From positions 39,786,501 to 39,850,500 of the forward strand of contig CM074865.1 in assembly GCA_037501455.1 (NCBI GenBank): a stretch of DNA of 64,000 nucleotides, read 5' to 3'. This document shows positions 12,500 through 25,109 of this stretch, piece after piece. Origin of the DNA: Lantana camara. Its lineage: Eukaryota > Streptophyta > Magnoliopsida > Lamiales > Verbenaceae. The stretch's first letter is position 1. Every line of letters begins with the position of its first letter. The notes beneath the pieces are model-generated. The model was not told where the DNA came from. It searched no databases and was given only the letters and a program-made list of their open reading frames with translations. The position numbers and the translations under genes are program-made.

Positions 12500-13734
12500 C
12501 TAGGTGTGTGTGTACGTGTGATTATATGTATATATATATATAATTATTATATATTTTAAATATTATTTGATTTAATTCAATTTTAGAAATTAATTGATCA
12601 CTATTTCACGGATTTAATTTACCGATTATTGATTGAACGTTTTATTTATTCTATTTCTAATTGTAAATACGATTATTACGTGTTATGGATATTAAATGAA
12701 TTCTTAGGTTAATTGATATGAAATATGAATTTATGAATTTGAATGAAATGTATGAACGAATGGTTTGATTATGTGTTTTAAATTCCTTAATAGTGCACAT
12801 GAACATTTCCATGATATAATATGATCTTTTATGCATTCATGTCATATTCACTTCATTGCCGAGCGTCATATATGGTCATTTTGAGTCTCATACCTTTCTT
12901 TTGTACAGATTCGGGTTTGGTCGGAGACGAGGGCGAGCATTGAGACGCTTGTGCCTTTCTTTTGCTTTTAAAAGGTGGGTTTCTCTTCTAATAGTTAAAG
13001 TGACCCGATATCTCCCTTACGTGAAAGGTTTTAAGCCAAAATATTATAGTTATGTATATCGAGTCCTGATTTTGGCGAGTGCATGATATGAATTGAACAC
13101 GGGCCCAGGGACTTAGTGTATATGGCTATCCGGGGAGGCAAGGGCCGACGGGGATCCCATATACTAGTTCCAACCAATTTACGGCGAAACGGACCTCGTC
13201 AAGGAGTTTTTGATGAGGAAAAGCTAACCGGGCTTTGAGGACTCATGAACCTCATAGCCACATTGATATGATTAGGTGGTCGGGCCTTGCGAACCCGTCC
13301 ACCACCCGGAGGAAGAAGGTGTATATGAATGATTATGATCATGATATGTATGTTGGAAAACACGAATCAGAAAGCAGCGGAATTTAAAAAATTTTTCCAA
13401 CAAAAGGACCTTGAACTCGCAATCGTGTAACCAAATTCGTAAAGATAGAAAACTTACTTTTCTTTTATTCTTTCTTGAAGCGTTTCAAGCCACCCAAGAA
13501 CGCTCTTCTCGCGGCTTGATCCCCTCTCCTTGGTAAAGCTCGAATCTTCAAACTTCTAACTTGAAGTATCTAGAGAAAGTCCACCAACTTGATCACAATC
13601 TAACTAGTAAGGATGCTAGTTCTCTAGTTAGTGTTTAGGCTTAACCTAGGGTTTAATTTAATCTTGGAGAAAGAAAGGTGTTCAACACATGAACCAAGAA
13701 TTGTCTATTAGCTCCATAAGGAGCTCGAGCTCCC

Positions 13735-13744
13735 CTATTTATAG
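13735..13744 (-). promoter_or_regulatory. Probable TATA box, Copia E LTR (duplicate at 31597-31606)
   Basis: On the minus strand this reads CTATAAATAG followed by GGG, a canonical plant TATA box. It lies about 330 bp downstream, in the minus sense, of the CACGTG cluster. The transcription start would be about 30 bp further on; this is inferred from the motif only. Confidence 0.7.
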
Positions 13745-14070
13745 GGAGAGGGTGCTGATCCAAATCCTTGTTGGGAAAGGATTTGGTTCCTCTCTCTCCT
13801 ATTACTTGATCATCAAGTATTTTCCAACTTTGACTTTGAATTCTAATTCAAGTCAACTTTTAAGAGAGCTAAAAATATCCAAACTATTTTTGGATAATTT
13901 TATACTTTATTTATTATAAAATAATTTTTATCTAATTAATTAATTCATAATTAATCAACTAGATTATTTTCTCCAAAATTAGACTTTCTTTTTAATTCAA
14001 AATTAAACCAAAGTCTATTAAATAATTAACTAATTAATTATTTAATATATATATATATAATATATATATA

Positions 14071-14143
14071 CACACGTGTGTGACACGTGTCACAGTGACA
14101 CGTGTCACTCACGTGAGCCACACGTGTGAATTCACACGTGTGG
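14071..14143 (-). promoter_or_regulatory. Cluster of six CACGTG (G-box) motifs, Copia E LTR (duplicate 31941-32013)
   Basis: Six CACGTG cores lie within 73 bp, several inside longer palindromes such as GTGACACGTGTCAC. This hexamer is the known binding core for plant bZIP and bHLH factors. The cluster sits upstream of the TATA box in the sense of the element, so an enhancer role is a reasonable inference. Confidence 0.65.
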
Positions 14144-15288
14144 AACCCTCTTGGCCCGATTAACTCGTTTAATCATTTTCAAGCCTCAACTCATGTAACC
14201 AAGTTGTTGTGTGTGACCCTCTAGGTTCTCAATTCAATTAGCAGTGACCCCAATTAATTAATTCACTAATTAATTAATCAGTCCACAGATTAAACGACCA
14301 TAGTCTAGCAACAGGTGTTTAACCCCTAGCTGAATTGGAATGTTCGGATTCGACAGAACCTTTAAGTCATTGATTCATGTGAGATACAATCCTCCTACTT
14401 ACTATCTCTCAACCAAGATCTAGGGCAAGGGAATAATCAGAACCCTAATAATCCGGTCTTAAAGCTAAGTGCATTTCATATCCATTTGATCTCAATCCAA
14501 GAAACCCTTTTCTTGATGTCTTGATCTACTGCCTTGGCCAAGGACTCCATATGGCATATGAATGACTTACACAATAAGAGATAACCTTGCAAATGCAAGT
14601 GTAGGTCCTTTCTTGATTCTCATTCACTTTCATGAATCACTTGTGCAGCCCTAGCATAAGCCTTGAATCAGTTGTCTAAGGCGACACCCTTTAAAGCTTA
14701 TACCAAAGACTACAGAGTTAACTCATAAAGTGACAAGGAACCTCAAGTCTAAGGATCAATTAATCACATCAATGACTCGTGAGATATTTCCTAATCTGGA
14801 AGTTTCCATTTCCTGAAATAGAAACTTCCTTTCCCATTTAGGAATGTTCTCACACGGGGCACCTCAGTGAACTTACTTATTAAAGTAAGCACCCTCATGT
14901 ATCACGCACGTATCAACTATACAGTTTGCACCTCCATGAAACAAGGTGGTCCTTCTTAAGGGCATGATCCCACAAGCAAGCCTTAGAGGAGTCAGGTTGA
15001 CACTCCCACTGTCTGTAGGACTCATCGGCTTGGAGTAATTTACTAATCATGACTTATGTGATATAGGGCTCGTTCCATGAACCATTTCACCCAAATGGTA
15101 GAGTCCTAAAGTCATCAGGATTAGGGGAGTTCTCATACATGCACAGCTAAAGTAAACGCATACCAAACAAGAGCATATAAAGAAGCGTTACCTCAATTCG
15201 TTATTTCATTCAAAGATTGTCTGTGATTACAATAAGGAAAAGCACAAAGCGGATATACAATCGGCTTTCTAGGGCACTATTCCTAACA

Positions 15289-15300
15289 ATCTCCCACTTG
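15289..15300 (-). other. Polypurine tract of Copia E
   Basis: On the minus strand this reads AAGTGGGAGAT directly before the TGTTAGG start of the LTR, which is the expected position of the plus-strand primer in Copia elements. Confidence 0.8.
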
Positions 15301-15304
15301 CCCG

Positions 15305-18300
15305 TCAAAGCCATTCTAAAGCTACTCTAAGTCCCATCTTCTGAAGATGACCTTGGAAAGCTTCTCGACTAAGGGGTTTAGTAAGTGGATCTGCCACGTT
15401 CTCTGCTGATGTGACCCTCTCAATTTGCACATCTCCTCTTTTGATAATATCACGGATTAGGTGATACTTCCTCATAATGTGCTTGGTCCGTTGGTGAGAT
15501 CTTGGTTCTCTTGCTTGAGCAACCGCCCCAGTGTTGTCACAAAACACAGTAATGGGGTCTTTCATGCTAGGAACAACATTCAACTCTTGAATGAAGTTTC
15601 TAATCCAAACACCTTCCTTAGCTGCATCATTTGCAGCTAAGTATTCGGCCTCAGTGGTCGAATCTGCAGTGGTTGTCTGCTTGGAACTCTTCCAACTCAC
15701 TGCTCCGCCGTTTAGGCAGAAAATGTATCCTGACATTGACTTAAAATCATCTAAGTCAGATGCAAAGCTTGCATCGCAGTATCCTTCGACAGTAAGATCT
15801 TTCTGACCTCCGTAAACTAAGAATAAATCTTTAGTACTTTTCAAGTACTTAAGAATATTCTTCACGGCAGCCCAGTGACCATCTCCAGGGTCAGATTGGA
15901 AACGACTTGTTACACTAAGTGCATAAGCCACATCCGGTCGAGTACATAACATTGCATACATTATGCTACCTATTGCTGATGCATAAGGTGTATGAGTCAT
16001 TCTCTCCTTCTCAAGGTTGGTCTTAGGACACATCTTCTTTGAAAGACATGTTCCTACACTCATAGGAAGGTTCTTAACCTTTGCTGACTCCATATTGAAT
16101 CTCTTCAATACTTTGTCAATGTACATCGACTGTGATAGTCCTATTAAACTTCTAGATCTATCTCTATAGATTTTAATTCCAAGGATATAGGACGCATCAC
16201 CAAGATCTTTCATCTCGAATTGGTTCGATAACCATAACTTAGTCACTTTCATGTCATCCTTCGAATTCCCAATAAGAAGGATGTCATCAACATAAAGTAC
16301 TAAGAATTGCACTGAGGTCTCCAATTCCTTTCTATACACACATGATTCATTCAAAATTTGCATGAAGCCAAACGCTTTGACTGATTCATCAAATCGAATG
16401 TTCCAATTCCTAGAAGCCTGTTTCAATCCATAGATTGATCTTTGGAGTTTGCAAACCTTTTGCTCACTCCCACTGAATGTGAAACCTATGGGTTGCTCCA
16501 TATAAATGTCTTTGTTAATGTCACCATTGAGAAAGGCAGTTTTCACATCCATTTGCCATATCTCATAGTCATAATATGCAGCAATGGCAAGCATGATCCG
16601 AATAGACTTTTGCATTGCAACTGGTGAAAAGGTTTCATCAAAATCCACGCCGGGTCTCTGAGTGAATCCTTTTGCAACCAGTCTTGCTTTGTAGGCTGCA
16701 ATGCTTCCATCAACTCCAAGCTTTCTCTTAAAGATCCATTTGCAACCTATGGGTTTGACCCCATCAGGCAAATCTACCAAGGTCCAAACTTGGTTGGAGT
16801 TCATGGAATCCATTTCGGATTTCATGGCTTCTATCCACTGTTCAGAGTCAGAATCTGAAAGTGCCTCCTCATATGTTAAAGGATCATTATCCTTTTGAGA
16901 GATTTCATGGAAGAATCCATACCATCTCTCCGGCTGTCTAGGAGTACGTTCAGAACGCCTTAGAGGAGGGTTTTCGCGTATATCGAAATTCGTGATTCGT
17001 TGTAGTTGATCAGAGTGGGACGTTTCTTCAGTGGGTGGTGTGGGGTCATTTTGTACTTCTTCTAATTCTATGATCTTGCCCTTCTTTTCTTTAAGGAACG
17101 GTTCCTCAAGAAAAGTGGCATTTCTAGAAACAAACACCTTTTGTTCAGATTGATCATAGAAGTAGTATCCTATGGATTCCTTAGGATAACCTACAAAGTA
17201 GCATAAGTTATAACGAGGTTCTAACTTATCTCCCACTGTCCTCTTCACGTAAGCAGGACAACCCCAAATTCTTAAGTAAGAATAACTAGGGATTTTACCA
17301 TGCCACATTTCATAGGGCGTTTTAGGGACTGACTTAGAGGGAACTAGATTCAAAATCTTTGCTGCACTTTCTAGGGCATAACCCCAGAAAGAAGGTGGTA
17401 AGTCAGTGAAACTCATCATGGAACGAACCATATCAAGTAGGGTTCGATTCCTTCTCTCAGAAACTCCATTAAGCTGAGGAGTTCCCGTAGGAGTCCATTG
17501 AGAGATAATCCCATTATCCTTGAGATGATTAAGGAATTCTTCACTAAGATATTCACCTCCTCGATCAGATCGAAGTGCTTTGATCTTGTGACCAGTTTGG
17601 TTCTCAACCTCCTTTTGAAATTCTAAGAATTTCTCAAAAGCTTCAGATTTATACTTCATTAAGTATACATAACCATACCGACTAAAGTCATCAGTGAAGG
17701 TTATGAAGTACTGATGACTGTTTCTAGTGCTTACACTAAGCGGTCCACAAACATCAGTATGGATCAAATCCAAAACCTCAGTGGCACGTTCCACAGTTCC
17801 TTTAAAAGGAACTTTGGACATCTTTCCTTTGAGACAGGATTCGCAAGAAGTCAACTCTTTGAGATCATTTTCAGAGAATGATCCTAAAGTGTTTATCTTG
17901 CTAATTCTGTTCTTGGAAATGTGTCCTAATCTAGCGTGCCATAAGGAAGCTGAAACTTTGTCATCTCTCTTACGCTTCCTTTCTCGTTGTATATTCATAA
18001 TATTGATATTTTGAGTTAGGTAAAGTCCATTACTTAGAGTACCGATGTGAACGGAAGAGTTGTTCCGTTTGATAAAATATTTACCATTCTTAATATAAGT
18101 CTCATAACCTTCACAATCTAATATTGGAACTGAAATTATATTACGAATAATGCTCGGTACATAAAGGACTTTATTTAATACTAACTCAAAACTACCTAAA
18201 TCTAATCTAATTGTGCCTAAAGCTCGAGCTTCAACGTTTGAGCCATTGCCGATCTTCATGACACATTCTCCTTCTTTGAGTTGTTGGACATCACTTAGCA

Positions 18301-18789
18301 TCTGTACATCATTACAGATATGAGTTCCACAACCGGTATCAAGTACCCAAGAACTAGAATTAATAGAAAGATTTACTTCAAGGAGAAAGATACCTTTCTT
18401 TAGAGTAGCCTTGTACTCTGGGCAGTTTCTCCTCCAATGTCCCGCTTTGCCACAATGGAAGCAAACATCCTCTTTCTGATCACGCTTCTTCTTTTGGGCC
18501 TTCCCCTTCGAAATGCCACCAGTGGGCCTAAGGGGTTTCTTCTTCTTCTTTTGGGCTTTCTTGCCCTTACCGTTAGAAGGCCCAGAAGAGGAAGATGGAG
18601 CATTCACCATCAAAACCTTATTATCCTTCTTGATCGTGCTTTCAGCAGTCACAAGCTGACTAATCAGCTCAGCTACAGTAGCACCAGCATGATTCATGTT
18701 GAAGTTAAGGACAAATGGGTTGAATGATGGTGGGAGCGAAGCTAGCAACAAATCCACTGAAAGTTCATCTTTCAGTGGCATGTCCATGG
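15305..18789 (-). pseudogene. Copia E gag-pol, C-terminal 1160 codons, cut off by element F
   Basis: An open frame carries, in order, the end of gag, a CCHC knuckle (CFHCGKAGHWRRNC), aspartic protease (VLDTGCGTH), integrase (HTDVCGP, SDRGGEY, SERRNRTL giving D, D, E), reverse transcriptase (WQMDVKTAFLNG and YVDDIL) and RNase H (CDASFAS, TEAEYLA). It begins at the CATGG target site of F (18785-18789). The missing first 146 codons are at 28542-28979 on the other side of F. The parts add to 1306 codons, the same length as intact element D, and meet in frame once F and one target copy are discounted. So E had no frame lesion when F arrived. Confidence 0.95.
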
Positions 18790-21700
18790 TGTGACACCCC
18801 GCTCGTCCGACGTGTAAGGTACGCCACGTTTCAACCTTTTAATGTGTTTAATTGTGTGATTTTATATTTTGCATGGCCCTATTTTGAACTCTTTTGGAGT
18901 TTAGGGGGCTTGTTTGCAATTTTCTCTTTTAGGGGACTCTAAGTTTGCCCAATTCGGATGTCGTTAGCTCGTTCGTTTGATCGTTTTTGCGTACGAGGAC
19001 CCGAGATATATACCCCGGATCCTCGTTTTGCGTGCCAAAAGATCAGACCTCAGCCCAGCGTCGTCTTCTCCAGCGAATGGCACTGTTCACACGCAGTGAA
19101 GGTGTGAAAACACACACATGCCCGTTCTCCCTCGTTTCTCGACGGAATTCGACGATCCAATAGTCCACGTTCATCAGCTCGACGAGCCCGTCACGATGGT
19201 ACAAGAATCGGAGGGTAAAACGCAGCGGTGGTGGCGCTACGGCACAGCAGCGGCGGCGCGGCTTAGAGCCGCCACTTCACCGCCCATTTGCGGCGGCTTC
19301 CGGCCACCCTCCGGGGACACGCGCCCCCAACCCTTGACGAGGAGTTCCCGGCGCAACCACCCGTCCCAGCGGCGTGACCAACGGCGGCCGGACGGCGCCG
19401 CACGCGCCGCCTGAAAGTCACGACAGGCGGCGCCGCCACTGTAGCGGCGCTTTCCGCCGCGTTCCGGCGACCCTTTCCGGCAAGAGGGGCCGGTTCCCTA
19501 CCTTTTCCGGCCCCCTGATTCCATTTCCGGCCTCCTTTTTGGGCGAATCGCGGCGGAGATGGCCGAACCGGCGAGTGGCGCACCGGCGGCTTTTCGGCGG
19601 CGGATTTGGCCCTCTTCCGGTGGGTTTTTGGTGGTGGTTCCTTCACGGAAGTTGTTCAGAATATCGAAACGTAGCGGATGGCGTTGGCCCCAACCCGAGA
19701 ACCGGCCGGCGGCGGCGAACCGGTGGCGGACCGGCCTGGACCGGCGGTCCGATTTTCCGGCGATCTTTCCGGCGATTTGACTTGGGGCTTTGGTAGGGCT
19801 CGTTACAAGCTTTCCAACGGTATGCCCGGATTTCATTTTCGTTGTGCGGTTTGCAGTTAATTTCAGTTTCCGTCGTTGGGATTTGGTTCGGTTTTTCTTC
19901 AACGAAGTCCCGTGTGTTTAGCTTTTTCTGAAATTGTTTGAGGGCTTTTGTCTAGTAGGCCGAGGCGCTCGTTTCTGTCCTTCTGGGGATTTTTCCGACC
20001 ACCGGAGATGGTATTCCGGTGGCGGCCGGTGACTGTTCCGGCGGCTCCGGTAGCGGCATTCCGGTGACCTTCGGACAGAAGGTTCCTTTCGTTGTGGTGA
20101 GTCCAACGCCACTTTCCGTTCGTCAATCGGATGTCCGGTTGATTTTATATGAATTTTTGAAGTGATTGTATTTACTTTTGTTAATTGTTTGTAATTGTCA
20201 ATTAATTACTGTAAGCGTGAATTACGGATTGAATTGGGCTCCAATGTGTATGAAAACTTGTATGAATTATAATTTGATATATTTGGATAATTTGATTTGT
20301 AAATTGAACCCCCGACTTGTTGATTTTGCTACTTGGTTAGTCTAGAGGGGGTGTTTGCGTAATTTTTGAAAGTAGGAATTTGTTTAATTTGAATTAATAG
20401 ACCTTAGTAATGAACTTAGTTTGATTAGAATTTGACTTATTTGAACCTTGCTGATGTGATTGCATTTATTAAGTGTTTGAGCATATGCCGTGCGTCCCTA
20501 TGTGGTTGTCTGCTTGAGTCTGAGTTCCGTGCTGTGTTTGTGTGTTCAGTTGGTACAGGTACACCCGGGGTGGTGACTTGAGGTCGTTCAGGTTCCGGGG
20601 TGGACCTTCTGCTTTGTATTTGGCTCCGTTTGGTGTAAGGTGAGGTTTTAGGATTTTTGTTTTAGTTAAAGCGACCTACAACCCTATATGCTCGTTTTCA
20701 AGCTCGCATGCGAATATATACTATATGTATATTAAATATGTGTCTTACGATATGTTATGAATTTTGTTAATTCGATTTGATATGAATTCTTCTGAAATTA
20801 TACGTATGGGCGTATATAAGCTTAAAATGTTTTGCAACGAGGCTATGCTCCAAACCGTGTGTCTTCATACCAGCTGCGGATTAGGATGACACGGAGAGGT
20901 ACGTTTATAGCATATGCTAAGTTGCAAGGTATGGTATGCTCCGATAAGGTACGTAAGTATGATTTTGATACGATATGATAAGTTTGATATGTGGCGAGTT
21001 ATGATATGCTATGTTCTGATATGCTCTGTTCTGTTGTGTTGGGCCCCGAGACGTGGGTAAGGGGGACCCGGGACGACCATGGGGTCGCCGGTTATTGACC
21101 CCGTGCACGTTCTCATTTGAGATATTCACGTGCGACCTATGGAGGTTGGGGAGGCGTGGTATCTTGAGCCCTCGATGGATAACCGGGGAAGGCACAACGT
21201 GGATTAGCTACCCCGTGTGTTTTTGGTAATGGTAATGTGTAGTAAGGGTTTGATTCCCGAACTACTTCGCTGATGGGGAAGGTGGATTTATGTTAAGAAT
21301 TGAGGAGTTAGGTGGGAGACCCGTACTCGCCGGGTATATGATTATGATATGATATGTTGATTATAAAACGGGATAGGAGCTTTCGCTTTTGATATGTTAC
21401 GAGGTTGTTCAGTCTGATATGATTTGGTTAAGGATAAAATTTGGTATGAGTATGCTCAGTTTGTTAAGTTATGAATAAGATAAGATATGTATAGGTTTGG
21501 TTTGAAAATTGTGTAAGTTTGACTTGAAAATGGTTTTGGTATGCAAAACCCTATTCCCGGTTCATAATCTTTCTTTTGATACGTGTTTTGCTCTATATGT
21601 ATATATGTGTTGGTGTGTGTTCAGCCCCCTCGCTCAGTCAGTGGACTGACCCTCGCCCCACCTTTGTTTCCAGTCTGCAGGTTCAGGTTCTTGGAGTTCG

Positions 21701-22109
21701 AGCTAGGCGGCTTTGAGTCCGTGTCTTTTGAGCCTGTATCCATTTGTTTAAGTTGAGAATCTCTGATCTGCATCCGTTTATAATTATGTACATAGCATGT
21801 TCTGTACAGGATTATGTTTATGCTTTGATTATATGCATTTTCGGGACAGGTTAGGACAGGGCTTGGATTAGTTGAACCCGTTTCGGTATTTTGTTGATTA
21901 AAGTTTTTGGTAGTTCATATTTTGATTCGCTTCCGCGTACAGGTTTTTGCATATTTGTCTTGTACAGGGTTTAGGAACCGCCTAGCTTAGGTTGGATTTT
22001 CGTTTGTCACCCGTTCGCTGTGACTTGGTGCGTGTGCGGACGTTCCATTTCGTACCACGTGTCGGGTCATAGTGCGGGGGTGTGGTGCCCCACCGCTTGG
22101 GGTGCTACA
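18790..22109 (+). repeat. 5' LTR of element F
   Basis: 3320 bp. It lacks an 84-bp segment (present at about 25255-25339) and a 27-bp segment (about 27687-27713) found in the 3' copy; otherwise the copies are nearly identical. A GC-rich island at about 19200-20100 contains overlapping open frames on both strands (up to 140 codons), made mostly of CGG-rich repeats. I do not support them as genes. Confidence 0.93.
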
Positions 22110-22116
22110 TTTTAAG

Positions 22117-22130
22117 TGGTATCAGAGCTA
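22117..22130 (+). other. Primer binding site of element F
   Basis: TGGTATCAGAGCTA starts seven bases after the 5' LTR and is complementary to initiator methionine tRNA. The first part is the same as in elements A and C. Confidence 0.88.
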
Positions 22131-23074
22131 CCAGGTTCAGAACCGGTGCTCTGGAGTCGTGTCGTGTCAGTTTAGGTCGTACGGCATAGGAATACTTGTG
22201 CATTGTATTTGTCTGACGTGAAAATTTGACTTCTCTGTATGAATTTGTCTGAGCTTATGTGATTGTGTGCACGCTATGATTACGATTTTTGTGAAATTAT
22301 TATTGTTATGATTAAATTTTATTAAATTACGTATTGCATCTGCATTACTTAAGCGTTCTTAATTGCTTTCATTACTTGACATACCCACGTACTAACCCAC
22401 ATGCATAGATATTTGGTCCATTTGTGAATTATAGGGTGTTGCCTTGATGTCAAAAATTGAAGTTGATCGAGACAACACTTCCTACTGCTACAAATTGTGA
22501 AGGAAGATTTGAAACTTCCGTTTTCTGACTACTTGGATGAGAAGCGAATGGACCTCTACCAGAATTTATAACAAGGAATCAATGCTACTGCTATAAAAAC
22601 GGGTATTATGCATACATGGCACGTGCATCATGCATTGGAATAAATTTTAATTATTTTGGATACTGTTCTACGTGCTTGGCTGCTTTCTTTGCTGGATATG
22701 AGTGCACTCCATTCACATCCCTAATCCCACATGCATTAGCTTCGTGGTTGTACTTTAGGTGTTCTCCTACCTGATCCACTGCTTGCTGTCTTGGTCGAAG
22801 CAACGTTTGAATTCGAACAGGGTTTGACCAGAAAATATACGGTCGAGCCAATAGTTTCAAGATAGGGTGAATGCATGTAAGATAGAATGTTGGGTTGTGG
22901 TTAATCTCTCTACACGATGCGATACTCATAACCTCATAAATGATTTGATGAAAGTCGGGGTATTTCTAGATCCAAGCTGAATTGTCGTGACGTGGGATTA
23001 CTTGAAAGACAGGAAATAACAAATGGGAATGATAAAGAAAAGTAAAGAAATTCTGGGTGGATTTCGGGCGATCA

Positions 23075-23109
<35 letters not shown>

Positions 23110-24424
23110 TTCATTTAATTCTACGAACTCCTAAAGAGTGAACCAAGGAAGGTTTGATTAAAGTGACAACCATGAAGAAGACTCGGGAAACAATCGGAGA
23201 GTAATTACTAAAGAAAATACAGAATGCTAATTCCATGAGCGTAGAAGACTTCAGGTTCAAGGAATCGTACTTTCAAGCCGTGGAAATGTCCAAGTGATGC
23301 TAGATAATTCTGAAGATAAGAAGACCGTGGGGAAAAACAAGAAATCTTTTAACTATTAAGTTGCTTTCAGGATATGTACTTACTACTTGGAGGTGCTCGG
23401 GAGTAACATGGTTTATAAGAAAGTCAGCATTTCTAACTCTGGAAGGGGTAAGGTGACAATGAAGAGATCAAGACACTTGTATCATTCAGAGAATTCCAAG
23501 CAGGAAATCGGGTTACTATTATAAAGACACTCACCAGAGTAGTTACACTTACACAAAGAAAAAAGGGGAAAATTATGCAAGCAATGGAATTTTGTGCCGA
23601 GGTCATTGAAGATCAACTCCACCAAATATTGAGGGTAAGGTCATCTTTTACAACGACGGTGTACTAAGCAAGACGGTGTAAAGATTCTTCATTTATTTCT
23701 CCATGATTGTCCTGAGAGATTTCACATTTGAAAGAAATGGTAATTTCCGATTACCGAGGATCCTATTGGGATTTCAAGAGATTACACGGATTACTATACC
23801 CCGAGAATCAAGTGAGACGATCCAAGATCAGTTGAGTACCCGAGAATCTGTAGGAATACTAAAGAATGCAAGTTTGAACGGGAAGTTGGAACTATGGCCA
23901 GTTAAGGAGTTGATTAACCTTTCAAGTTAAAGAAATTGCCAACCTCGACTCCACTACTACGGTGAACGGTACACTGAGTATTCATGGAATTTGCACACAT
24001 ACATTTCATAAGTAATTGTATTTTATTTTATTCTGCTTGACTATGTGACAACGTGTAATGTTTGATGTTACTCGATTGTAATAACGTGACTAACTGCTTT
24101 AAATTTCATAACTTAAAATTTGTTGCTGTTGTGAATTTTTGTAAACTGAATGGATTACCTGCTTGCTTGAACTATCTGTGCTTCGGTGCTTATAATTTCT
24201 TTGGTTACTTACTAACCTTCATGCACATACAAGCATATTGTGATTTTATTTATAGAAATTCCATCGCGATATCCCCCTTGAGTTGAGCATGGATGATGAG
24301 TCTATACTCTAGGGACACCGATATCAGTTGTGATCAGGTACACCAAACATGCATCACATGTTTTGCCTCCAGTGCTACTTTAATGTGTGTATGTATGAAT
24401 GCTGTGTAAGTGAACTTGTGTGCT

Positions 24425-24797
24425 AGAGAGTTGTTGAGATCTCTCTCTATTTGCGTGTTAGGGAGATGTGGGATTCTCCCTATTTATGTGATAGAAAGAT
24501 GTTGGATTCTTTCTAATTATGTGAGCAAGAGATGTTGGATTCTCTTGGAGTTAGATGTTTGGGAGATGTTGGATTCTCTCGAATCTAGGGTTTGAGAAAT
24601 GCTGGATTTTCTCAAACTAGAATGTTTGGAAGATGTGGAAGTCTGCCAGACCTAGGTTGAGAGACGGGGCTCTCTCGATTACGTGGTTGAGAGACGGGGT
24701 TCTCTCAATTCTGTGCCTGAGAGACGGGGTTCTCTCCTTTGATGTGCTGGGAGACGGGGTTCTCTCTTTCTTGTGTGCTGAGAGATGTGATTCTCTC
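24425..24797 (+). repeat. Array of 12 hairpins with variable stems and conserved loop (element F)
   Basis: Twelve inverted-repeat units are spaced 33-35 bp (units 1-7) and then 30-31 bp (units 8-12). Stems differ but stay paired: TAGGGAG/CTCCCTA (24459-24482), TAGAAAG/CTTTCTA (24492-24515), CAAGAG/CTCTTG (24526-24547), TTTGAGAA/TTCTCAAA (24591-24616), TTGAGAG/CTCTCAA (24687-24708). The loop is ATGTTGGATT or a close variant in units 2-6, and ACGGGGTT in most later units. Unit 7 has one mismatch; units 5, 8 and 11 use G-T pairs. Paired changes suggest selection on a folded RNA or cruciform. Function is unknown. Confidence 0.85.
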
Positions 24798-25072
24798 TTG
24801 TTTGTCGCGGCTGAGTTGAGTGTAGCCTGGTGTTGGTTTGCAATCGACGAGGAAGCGACGAGATTGGGCTTTGGGTGCAGTGGCCTAGTGGGGGATCGAA
24901 CGAGTTTGAAGCGACTAACGGTCAAGTGTTTGAACAAACCTCTGCGACTACGGAACTCTGCAAGGAGTTGATGCAATCAGTGGGAGTAAGCTTCACAGCC
25001 AGGGCTATGACTCTACACGATTTCAGGAGTTGGATTGAAGTATTCCAGTTCGAAGCTTTACGACTCAGTAAT

Positions 25073-25109
25073 AGGACCTGAGGACAGGTCCTTTTGAAGG
25101 AGGGGAGAT
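25073..25109 (+). other. Hairpin plus polypurine tract of element F
   Basis: An 8-bp stem AGGACCTG/CAGGTCCT with loop AGGA (25073-25092) is followed by TTTGAAGGAGGGGAGAT, which ends at the 3' LTR. The loop matches that of elements A and B, but the stem is different and still fully paired. Confidence 0.8.

Larger units (their letters stand above)
9224..13350 (+). repeat. 3' LTR of Gypsy A, left part
   Basis: Matches the 5' LTR from its first base. It is interrupted by a 1249-bp Mutator-like element at 10244-11492 and then cut at 13350 by Copia E. Compared with the 5' copy it lacks about 45 bp near 9480 and has longer TA/TG repeats at 12327-12379 and 12437-12500. The LTR resumes at 33164. Confidence 0.92.
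13351..15288 (-). repeat. LTR of Copia E (3' in its own sense)
   Basis: 1938 bp. It contains a minus-strand TATA box CTATAAATAG (13735-13744) and, upstream of it in the minus sense, six CACGTG hexamers at 14071-14143. The last 26 bases of that block (14118-14143) form a perfect palindrome with CCACACGTGTG arms around AATT. Confidence 0.95.
22110..25109 (+). other. Interior of element F: noncoding
   Basis: Open frames longer than about 120 codons are absent and no retroelement motif is visible. It holds a 29-base A tract at 23078-23106, a 12-unit hairpin array at 24425-24797, and the PPT hairpin at its end. The stretch 22440-24400 is AT-rich and I recognise nothing else in it. Small open frames (up to 119 codons at 24617-24976, minus strand) overlap the hairpin array and look fortuitous. 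Confidence 0.75.

Noticed and set aside
19263..19902. Overlapping 127-140 codon frames in the F LTR as genes (also 25666-26305)
   Set aside because: They overlap on both strands in CGG-rich sequence, have low-complexity Arg/Pro/Gly composition and match no family I know. Identity between the two LTRs is expected for LTRs and is not evidence of coding.
24425..24797. Possible CRISPR-like array (regular 30-35 bp repeats)
   Set aside because: Units are inverted repeats with variable stems and short linkers, not identical direct repeats with unique spacers, and the context is a plant retrotransposon.
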